DNA of 64,000 nucleotides. It comes from Echinococcus granulosus (Eukaryota > Platyhelminthes > Cestoda > Cyclophyllidea > Taeniidae). Positions 51,020 to 64,000 of the stretch are shown here, piece after piece (position 1 is the first letter of the stretch; every line of letters starts with the position of its first letter). The notes under the pieces are model-generated. The model was not told where the DNA came from. It did no database searches and worked only from the letters and a program-made list of their open reading frames with translations. The translations under genes and the position numbers were made by a program. The stretch is taken from NCBI RefSeq assembly GCF_000524195.1, contig NW_020170473.1, positions 95,292 through 159,291 of the forward strand. The letters are read 5' to 3'.

Positions 51020-52520
51020 CTAGTATACATCTTTTGGACCCATTTTGTGGAGTATTCGGGGCTTTGAAATACATTAAACGTGCGCAAGGCATGCTTGATA
51101 GAACACTATTCACCTTGGCATCTAAAAATTTACCTTTTGGCCTTCATAGATAGAATTTTACCACATGAAATAAACTGTACTGGTATTCAGATTTTTGGAA
51201 CCGAATGTTTTCTGTTTCCAGCATTTTGATGCTAATCACATCAAAGGACCTTTTCGTGGGAGTTTTAATTTGAATGTTCTTCTTTCTCTTGGATGCCAGG
51301 ATCTTTTCTGAAGTCATAGTAGCATGACAAAATATGTATTCCCGACTTACTGAAAAGCTGAAGCTACAGGCACGGCCCGGGGGTCATGGCGCCGGGCAGA
51401 AGTACAATCCACGGGGTAGTAAGCGACTGCGCAATTAAAGCGCAGAGTTAAACAAACTACCAAAGCCTTACATAGCGTGCTCGACCCCCCGTCCCAGTTA
51501 ACTTCCTGCGTCAGCCATTACAACGGTCGGTGAATTACAAAAAACACCCATGAATGAACCACCTGATCATCGAATTTGCGTACAATTGAGAAGAGATTTG
51601 ATCTCAGCGTCATCAATACATCTTGGGATTACAACTGGATCCAAAGCTTCGTCCTGTTTAGGGACAGTATTGGGGACGAGGGAATGTACTGGCCAACACG
51701 GGTGTCCGTCGCTAGTCGCAGAAACACCAGCCTCAAAGTAGAATCACATACTGAAGGATGGAGTTTAAGATAGTTTCGTGGAGGTAGAGTTTTGCCCATA
51801 TTCCTCCAGTGATGCTTAGCCATTCCTATCAGGATTTCGCCCAGCTAGTAGAGAAGTGGGGAGGTATCATGTGTTTACATAATCGACATTTGCATACATG
51901 TGCTGTAGACAACTCCGTAATAAAATTCTTCAGATGGTTCAAGGGTTATGTCGCTTCAGCTGTTGGTAGCGTTCCTACAGAACACGTGACTAAGGTAGGT
52001 GCCGAAGACGGTCATCACGGATTCTCTCATGGGCAGCAGACGCCCTTCCTCCGTCACGCTGATTTAGCATCCAACAATAGGATTGAGGATAGCTGTCCTT
52101 AGAATCACGTATGCTTGGCCCTGCCAACGAAGTAGTGCCGCAAGTCGCACAGTAGAAATAAGGCTTCTACACGACCCGAAGGCTATGCCACCAAGTGGGA
52201 ACACAATCTGCGCAGAGAAGGTTGTGTCAACGTAATTATGCAGCGAGTCCATTGTTTAACTCTTCCTCTATGGCCTTCAAACTGTTTGCATAAACAGATT
52301 GATTTGAAAAGGACATGTTTATCAGTAAACGTTAATAAGGATGAGTACAGAATCAAGGGAGTCTGCGAATTGAACTCTCGCCTACCTAGAGGAAATCTGA
52401 CGACTCCGCTATTAGACTAGGTCTTACTGAACACTTCCTACCTAAAAGACACATTCAAACAACAAATGGATTACAACTAAAGTGCAAAGTTAGCGTAATG
52501 CCCATGTTGTTTTAGTGTAC

Positions 52521-52623
52521 CTTCCGGGAAGGAGGCGAGTTTGTAATTCGAATCTGGTGACAGGGTCGTCGTCTCCCGTGCCAAAGTGCGATTGCGGTTT
52601 CTCCCCTCCCTAAACTTCGTACT
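52521..52623 (+). repeat. Dispersed repeat family C, copy 2
   Basis: Inverse partner of 14149-14252; the shared core is ATTCGAATCTGGTGACAG. The two copies are about 38 kb apart and have diverged at several positions, so this is an old dispersed repeat and not a recent duplication. Confidence 0.6.
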
Positions 52624-52904
52624 TATTATCCTGGTCATTTCCACCTAATAAGTATGGTAAAATTAAACCAACTGGTTTGTTCTAAAAACACTGAGAACAG
52701 AGAAGAGGAGACCTGTGAGTCTCGCTCTACAGTTGGAAGCATCTGTCAAGGTATTAAAATCAGCATCAGAAACTTGACACCTTTATTGTATTAAAACATC
52801 ACAAATCACTCACTAGCACATACATCCCTTCTGTAGTTATCCGGGTCCAAAGTCACCATATAGGCTTAACTTTAGGAAATCCCCATTGCAGACCTTTGCA
52901 TATA

Positions 52905-53125
52905 TTTAATACGTGGTACCAAGAAAGAGGTGTAGCGTTCCGGGACTCCCTGAAGACGAAAGAAGGCAAAATACTATGGGAGAATATATATTCAGCGCAG
53001 AGAAAGTGTCTGGGCTATTGGCATGGCCCAAAAGGCCAGCCCACCCATCAAGGTACAAAAGGGCTAATTCAAGGCATAAAAGTGGCGCCTCACCAATGCC
53101 GAGGGATAAACCACTATCGTATTAC
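52905..53125 (+). repeat. Dispersed repeat family A, copy 4 (most complete)
   Basis: The longest uninterrupted copy, about 220 bp. From left to right: a TAGCGTTCCGGGACTCCCT start, AAGACGAAAGAAGGCAAAAT, AGAAAGTGTCTGGGCTATTG, the GGCCAGCCCACCCATCAAGG block, and GCGCCTCACCAATGCCGA near the end. Copies 1-3 lie in the opposite orientation. Confidence 0.7.
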
Positions 53126-53511
53126 AGAAGTTGATAATTATATAAACCTTACTTGAAAATCGAACTGACTATCGCCAGAAAAAAGGGCTTATTTGACAAC
53201 TAGCAATGGATCTTAGGATTTTTGAAATGCAAGTCCTTGATTTTGTCAGGAATTTCATAGATGTGGTATTGGAACATTCACCATCCCATTTGTGGGCAAC
53301 TACCGGCCTCGATGATAGCGTTGTTGTCAAGTTGCATAGAGTCAAAAAATTTTGCGAATAAACAAGTTAATGAACAGACTGCTGAATAAACTATTTTTTA
53401 TAGCATCATTCAAAACTTAATGCATAATTGTAAGGCTGATAGTGTGGTCTTTTTGTAGTGCACACACTACAGGTAGCACGCTGAGGTTGTGAAAGGTTGT
53501 TGGATGGACAT

Positions 53512-53530
53512 GGTTCCTCCTTTTAGTTCA
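53512..53530 (+). promoter_or_regulatory. Splice acceptor immediately before the EXOC5 start codon
   Basis: A pyrimidine-rich acceptor (TTCCTCCTTTTAG) ends at 53526, four bases before the EXOC5 ATG at 53531. It marks either the end of a 5'-UTR intron or a spliced-leader trans-splicing site; flatworms are known to use spliced leaders. The sequence cannot tell these apart. Confidence 0.45.
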
Positions 53531-56500
53531 ATGGAAACCTCGAGTTGCATTGTTAAACCTGAGAGTGTAACGAGCACCTATGTAACCTCAAATTCATTTA
53601 GCGAGACTACGGTGTAGAATTACTCGATCGCCTAGCTGGTAAAATTGGTGGTGACTTGTCGTCCCTGAGCGTTGACCCTGCTAAACTGCGCATATATTTT
53701 ATGAAATCTTTAAACGATCTGCAGAATGCTCGGGTTCAACTTGTATCTGAATCAGCTCGACTAGAGGCAAGAATAAATAATAAAATGTCTTGGTCTACCG
53801 GTTTTCAGTTAAATATTGGCTTATTGCACATCATAAAGCTTGTTTTCCTAATCTCTTTGATATGATTGCGCAAATTTTTCGTAGTATTCTCTGCGGCATC
53901 GAGCTCTTATTCAATCCCCCGTTGCATTTGTAGGCTCAGTGTCGTCTGGAGAATACGAAATTTGTTTCCGAAATCGTGGGACTTAGCGGACAGTTATCAG
54001 AAGCAAGCAAAACGTTTAAAGAACTTGATACAAAGATAAACGTCGTTTCTGGCAAGATAATACATCTTGGTGACCAACTTGAGCGAAGGAATGCGCCTCG
54101 GGAGAGTCTCAAGGAAGCCCGTCGGCTTATCTTGGAATTTTCCAAATTTCTTGGGGCTGGAGGTGGCACATTTGCAAATATTTCTGTTAATTCACAGGCT
54201 AACGAAACACAGGCACGTATTCCGCTAAGAGTCTACTGTTTTTCTCAGTATATTAGATTATTTCATTTTTTAGCTTATAGAAAAGACCGCCAGTATTCGA
54301 GCACTGAGTGCGCTTTGCTTGGAGCTTCCAGATGACGAGCGATTCCTGGTTGCCAAGCAGCGAGTTACTATTGCCAGTCAAAACTTAGAAAACTTACTGG
54401 TGAATTGGTTCCGCCATGACTTTTCCACCGAGAATGATGATATGATGCGGCGTATTGCAGAAGTATTGACCTACTCAAGGAGTCAATCCGGTTGTGCTGA
54501 TGTCTTCATAGATGAGTTTCTCAAAGTAATAAGCATTCATTTTTGTTATTCGTATATCCTTTTGATTTAGTGTCTCCCTTCAGATTTGGGTGATTTGTCT
54601 ATGCTACCAGATATTCTTGCGCAAACCGAGGCGAAAATCATTCGCATTTTTCGCCGACCGGAAAGCGTTATAATTCATCTAATGCAGGCACTATTCTCAC
54701 AAAATCTGAAGGTTCGTTTTAACAGGGAATTGTTTTTTTTGTTTGGTTAGCCTCGTTTAAAGGTTATTGTGGCTTTTTGTTATCTACACTAGGATTTTGT
54801 CCATTTTCGATCTTGCTAATTTTCTCCATTTTCTTTGTTACATAGATACATTTTCAATCCAAAGTTCGGTTGGACATGCCCACTGATGTCTTTCTAACCA
54901 ACCTATTTACTGAATACTGCAAGTACGTATCAAATTTCTCAGGATTTGTAAATATTCTCTATTCTGATTTGCTTCAGCTTTGACCGGCTGGTATTTCAAT
55001 TGATTGAACGTCTTCAACTTCTCTCTGATGAGACTCAGCTATACAAACTCCTCAGCGGCTTAGCTGATGAGGTGCTGCAGGACTACCAAATCCGAGAAAC
55101 AAGTTGGCTCAATGAGCACCTTCGGGGTCAATTGTCTACCTACTATGCATCTTACAATCATTCAAAACGTTCTCTCCCCACATCTGGGTAGGTACAGCTG
55201 GATTTCTGACCGTTGAGGTGGGGAGTTATTTGTCTTCATGCGAGCTGCCCCATTAACGTTTCGTACCGCTCATTTAAGTTAGTTTTGTATGTCTCGCTAG
55301 CAGTGTTGATGGTAACCAATCGACGGCGATTTGGAGTAAAATGTAAGGGATTTCCATATGGTAGAGGTTGATAAGTGTTTTGGGTTTGGTTTTGGTGTGT
55401 GTTTAACCTGTGGCAATTCCACATTTTTTTCACTCGCATTGTGTACTATTTTTTTCTGCGAATTCGGGACGGGTGCTTTAATATCACAGAAAATATACTC
55501 TTCATTTTACGGAATTAATTGGTCCCCTATGACATCAGACCATCCATGAGCTATAGCCACTGCATTTCCAGGACATTTCATTTTCTCAGGTATTTCCAAA
55601 TCCCCATAATTTGATTATTCTAGTTCGAGCGGCACTCCTGTTTCTGACCATTTGTCTACGTGTTGCATGGTTGCAATGAATTTCACTGACAATCATGGCA
55701 CTTGATACTTTTGAGAACATTTTCACAGGTTTTAATTAAATAAAGTGATGTTTCCAAGGGGTGTGTTCTCATGAGAATATGTTTTCACATCTGAAGCTGT
55801 TTGCTCTGCCACCAGACATGTTATTTGCGCAATTTTTCAGCATTAGCTTTTCTATCATAAGGAATATCCGAGCTCAGCTCATATTTGTTTTAGTCTTTTT
55901 GATACTTATTTTATCCTTTCCTACCTAACATGTCCATGTGATCGTATTCACTGTCCTGGCACTTAGATTTTCGGAATTAAAAAGCGCGGTCCAGGCGCGC
56001 CTTCATATTAGCAACGATCGAGAAATTTCTACGAGTTGCCTCCTCCTCTCTCAGGAAGTTGTAGTCAACATGCTCGACGACGTCCGACAGTCTGCAAAAC
56101 GTTGCATGCTGGTACCAATTGTCGTCTATGTAAAACTCCTTTTTAAACACTCCACATAAAGTCAATATTACCCCCTTTAGCTTGCTAAGCCTACGGCTAG
56201 ACCGCAATTCGGGCTGCAAATTTTGGATATACTAGTCCGTTATTTGGTAAATGAACACATCGACTATGGAATCACTGTGGCTTTGCAAGGTGCGTTGCAT
56301 TATTTTGTCCCTACACTTTATGGATCTGCATGTCTAGTAGGTCTGCTCGTTGACAAATCGTCTGTAAAATGCATTGCTGATAGTGATCTTGAGAAATCCC
56401 AAGCTGCGTAATGATGTTGGGAGTTTATAAATCGAACGTCTGTGTTTGTAATTTTAGTTTTGAACAGCATGGACCCAAAGATTGCGGATCCATCCTTTAC

Positions 56501-57704
56501 CTTCTTTGCAGCCGTCAATGAAAGCACTACACTGTTCGACCTCTTTGAAAAGGCAGTTAATGAATTCATTGGACCTCTGCTTGCGTGAGTTCGATAGGAA
56601 ATCATGCCTAAATCGGGCACCTAACAACTCAGATTGCGCACTTCATAGGCTTTGGGCATGCATGCGTATTGGATATGAACCAGCGGTTAAATGTTTGTTG
56701 GACAGACGAGATTCACCATTTGTTAACAAATTGGCTCTCATGTGTTTATAGTGGCAGTCCGTCTCAAGTGCAAAAGTGTCTGACCAGGCGACAGGAACTG
56801 CGATATCGTCTTGAGGAGAAGCTCTCGACGGGCCTCGAACAGTGTCTCAGTCTTGCATTAACCCGCATTCAGATAATCCTATTGAACCAACAGAGGAAGA
56901 CCGACTTCAAAAGCGACGTTTCAGCGATGAATTCCGCTGCAGTGACTGAACTTCCCGCCTGCTCCTTGGTGTGTCATTGTTGACACTCCTTCACAGTTTA
57001 GCTAGATAAATGAAGGGTGAACAATTTACAGAATTACCTTTAAACAACCCGACTGTGGAGTTTTCGAAAAAACCGTTTTGAGAGTTTAAATTTGGCTTAG
57101 TGACATCTTTACACGGAAGGATTAGGGGAAGAATATGCAAGTGATTATTTTGCTAGGCGAATAGTAAAGCCTCATTTCCCTTATAGGCGTGCCAAGACGT
57201 TTGCAAATTTGTCCATAAAGTTATTGAAGGCGCACGGCAAAATCTAGATGGTCAAAACCTTTGCGGATTTCTTCACGAACTGGGCTTGCGATTTCATCGC
57301 CTTTTGGTAGACCATTTCTATGGCTTCTCTTTCTCTGATTCAGGTCTGTTAATAAACCCAAACTTCATATTCGGTGGACTACGTAGTCTGTTAAAGTATG
57401 CCCCCACTTCTGTGTTGTAGGTGGATTCGTTGCTATGCAGGATGTCACAGCCTATCGCGATACTGCTCGTGAATGTCAGAGCGCAAAAATCGACTATCTC
57501 TTTGACATTTTGCTTAAGCTAATGAATTTGATGTTAATAAGGCCCCAGAACGTGCGCCAAGTTTGGCAAGACTACGAACAATCGGGAATACCCAGAGAGC
57601 TCCTCGCGAACTTCATCTCATTACGGGCCGACTATAAACCAAGGCTGCAGTCCGCGATTAAGCGCTATTTGGAGGCTCCGCGATGTAAACCCCATCCCAA
57701 TTAA
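53531..57704 (+). CDS. EXOC5: Exocyst complex component 5 (Sec10)
   Basis: A subunit of the octameric exocyst, which tethers post-Golgi vesicles to the plasma membrane before fusion. Thirteen exons: 53531-53566, 53602-53766, 53934-54212, 54274-54544, 54584-54711, 54846-54922, 54978-55187, 55967-56111, 56181-56289, 56458-56584, 56752-56968, 57187-57343, 57421-57704. They total 2205 nt, or 734 residues (human about 708). Signatures collinear with animal Sec10 are RLEAQCRLENTKF in the N-terminal coiled coil, IIHLGDQLE, then YYASYNHSKRS, LSQEVVVNMLDD, VNEHIDYGI, QQRKTDFKSD, ELGLRFHRLLVDHF and the C-terminal LRADYKPRL. Start: the ATG in a 36-nt exon (METSSCIVKPES), followed by a 35-nt intron. Intron 2 needs a GC donor (GAG|GCAAGA). 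Intron 3 reads best as GC-AG too, though a GT alternative (CAC|GTATTC with TATAG|AAAAG) keeps phase. Intron 4 is 39 nt with a weak donor (TTT|GTTATT), chosen because the GTAATA donor 19 nt upstream breaks the frame. Confidence 0.95.
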
Positions 57705-58908
57705 CTCGATGCTAACCTCTACCCACCTTAAGTTACTGACAAAAAGGCGTGCCTCCAGCAGAAGCCTATATTTTTAATTTTTTTTTATCAGACATACGCC
57801 GTGGCCACTAATTTCGATTATTTCACGGACATCTAGCGTGAGCGAACCATCTTGAGTTACTCAAAAAAATAAGGCTTTACACTGTAAAGCGTCCATAAAG
57901 AAAATAAGAACCTCCTTCTCCCTCACCTCAGCAACGTCACAATTGCCTTGGAAGTTCTTTAGATACTCCTCGAAATCACGCTTCTATGCTGCCCCAGTAA
58001 CCTGGATAGACAACGGTGATTTCATGCATCCTTCGGCCTGCATAAACTCACATTTGTACCCTAGGCGGTGATTTTATCCAGTGACGCAGTTAGACGTGCA
58101 ACCGGACCGCCACTGGCCTTCCGTTCTAAATTGAGGACCTACCAAAGTTGACGGTTGTAACACTATAATTGAGTGAGGGTGCGCCGACACCAGAAGTCCT
58201 ACTGGCCTATCTTGCGCATTTGACACGCTTTTATACAAAAGGACATGAAAGCAAAGAACACGAGAATTTGGGCTGATTTCATTAATCCTAAGACGAGGTA
58301 GTACAAAATAGACGTACTGTGATTACATACTCGCTGTACAAAGTAGTCTCGTGTGGGGGATCGTTGATTGGTAATAAGAAGCGGTGATTCGGTAATGCGA
58401 AGGGGCAAAAGAAATGCACATGAGGATGATGTTAACATCATCCTCTGACGGAGATATTGAGACCTACAATGGAAGAGTAAACATAATCAGAACATGCCTA
58501 TAGGGGGTCGGTTGCTCCTTGAAACACTTCAAAATACAAGGGGATCAGGGCAAGATGTGTTGCCTTGTCAATTTCTACTCTTTTTTTGAGAGCCAAGCAC
58601 CAACAAAAAAGAAACACTTTACGACTCAGATTTTGATTCGTTGTAACTTATTGAGGACTGTAGAATCCTGTTTTGATTATCAGTTACGTAGTACTGTATT
58701 CTACGTTTCAATGAGCATTTGCTCCTTTTGCTGAACCGGTCCACGATAAGTACAACGCATACTTGAAAAGGAAGTTCGGGTGCTTAGTTATCCTAGGCTG
58801 ATTAAAGTGCATCTTGAATTTCATCTTTGATGATCAAAAGGGCTTCAAAGATGGTGTCACACGTTTTCGGCGCTGCGGTCGGATGGAAGGACAACAATGA
58901 CCATGGAG
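57705..58908. other. Spacer between convergent EXOC5 and Csk genes
   Basis: Both genes end here, so it carries both 3' UTRs. I see no exact AATAAA near either stop codon. AATAAG occurs after EXOC5 near 57868 and 57903. The one clear structure is the palindrome at 58422-58445. Confidence 0.6.
58422..58445. repeat. Perfect 24-bp palindrome
   Basis: GAGGATGATGTT followed by its exact reverse complement AACATCATCCTC, with no spacer. As DNA it is fully two-fold symmetric; as RNA it could form a 10-bp stem with a 4-base loop. It lies between two convergent genes, about 720 bp past the EXOC5 stop and 460 bp past the Csk stop. Function unknown. Confidence 0.9.
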
Positions 58909-63274
<4,366 letters not shown>

Positions 63275-64000
63275 CTGAAGATCGGAATTAGGCATTATCT
63301 TGACGCGATAGAATCACTAAGAACAAGTCCAAGATACGTGTACAACGGCATACTGAGACAAAGGAGCCACAAACCAAGCCCAGCGACATTCAAAGTGGCG
63401 CGCGGACTTGAAAAGATTATAATGAATTTCTCTTAAGATTTTAGTAATGGAGCAGCAGAAAATGGCCGGTAGTGCGGAAGGAGCAAAGAAATATGTAAAA
63501 AGGCGGTCAATATACTAAAATTGCCAACCATACAGTTCAAAAACTGCCGAAATGAAGAGTTGGAACTAATGTTAAAAAATGTATTGATGCGAACAATCCA
63601 GATAAGCTAGCTTAAGTAGCAAAAGAAACGTGAAAGTTTTATGCAGCTGTAACTGCAACACGGTTGTTTCAAATCAACTTTAAGACAAAAGTGGGTCAGT
63701 AAATACAGGACACCTGCCGTATCGGTGCCAACAAATGTAAGAAGGGAGTAGGACCTGGATACACTTGAACCGCAATATCTATGCGCGCTTATTATTCATA
63801 TCAGCCAAAACGCATCCTCGTTCAACTCGTTTGCTTCTCCCATAGGCAAGAGGGAAGTGGTGGGAAAGGGACGCGCTGAGACTGTTGCAAGATGCGTCAC
63901 TGGTTGCCGATAATTGCTTAAGTTATAATGTAGCGTCCCGAGATTCCCTTAAGACGAAAGAAGACAAAACACTTGGGCAGAATACATATATTCAGCACGG
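63275..64000. other. Upstream region of Csk and window edge
   Basis: Should hold, or lead to, the first Csk exon(s) on the minus strand. I could not find an ATG-plus-donor that joins in phase 0 to the exon at 63274. The right end contains a truncated family A repeat. Confidence 0.45.
63930..64000 (+). repeat. Dispersed repeat family A, copy 5 (cut by window end)
   Basis: Matches the first 70 bp of copy 4: TAGCGTCCCGAGATTCCCTT, then AAGACGAAAGAAGACAAAAC, then CAGAATACATATATTCAGC. Same orientation as copy 4; it continues beyond the window. Confidence 0.7.

Larger units (their letters stand above)
47271..53526. other. Intergenic region with unassigned exon candidates and repeats
   Basis: Upstream of the two-segment membrane gene (minus) and upstream of EXOC5 (plus). 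It contains repeat copies at 52521-52623 and 52905-53125, a possible terminal exon at 49129-49197 (minus), and GC-richer minus-strand open frames at 50747-51019, 51629-51823 and 52064-52252. I could not chain these into a gene. They may be exons of an unrecognised minus-strand gene or old transposon remnants. Confidence 0.4.

Noticed and set aside
54545..54583. ATATCCTTTT near 54555, resembling a U12-type donor
   Set aside because: It would leave an intron of about 30 nt without a U12 branch site or AC end. The GT-AG model with a 39-nt intron already restores the frame.

Overview
This is a nuclear genome window from a metazoan, most likely a parasitic flatworm. My best guess is a cestode of the diphyllobothriid type, and that guess is low-confidence. 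The case rests on intron-rich genes with several introns of only 34-39 nt near their 5' ends (a pattern known from flatworms), long AT-rich intergenic and intronic DNA, dispersed repeats, and animal-only gene families (Na+/K+-ATPase alpha, Csk). There is no operon structure, no CRISPR array and no recognisable tRNA or rRNA gene. Two 100-base N runs (19904-20003 and 36490-36589) are scaffold gaps, so this is a draft assembly. All exon models below were built by hand from reading frame, splice signals and intron phase.

Layout. 1-8.5 kb: AT-rich intergenic DNA with no gene I can support. 9.0-13.4 kb, minus strand: a complete nine-exon Na+/K+-ATPase alpha-subunit gene coding for 1014 residues. 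13.5-18.0 kb: intergenic, with one copy of a dispersed repeat. 18.0-41.6 kb, plus strand: one very long gene of at least 15 coding exons for a protein of about 1200 residues with many irregular C2H2/C2HC zinc fingers, with both N gaps in its introns. 41.6-53.5 kb: repeat-rich, with a small two-membrane-segment protein gene on the minus strand (46.1-47.3 kb) and some unassigned exon candidates. 53.5-57.7 kb, plus strand: a complete 13-exon gene for exocyst subunit EXOC5/Sec10 (734 residues). 58.9-63.3 kb, minus strand: a Csk-type tyrosine kinase (SH3-SH2-kinase), lacking only its extreme N-terminus. EXOC5 and Csk converge on a 1.2 kb spacer that holds a perfect 24-bp palindrome.

The genes are not functionally linked: one maintains ion gradients, one tethers secretory vesicles, one restrains Src-family kinases and one is probably nuclear. 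The most notable points are a leucine at the classic cardiac-glycoside position of the ATPase, a homology-supported GC-AG intron in EXOC5, an enlarged activation segment in Csk, a near-identical inverted pair of about 305 bp flanking much of the zinc-finger gene and abutting a gap, and three dispersed repeat families. I found no convincing wholly new multi-gene system.
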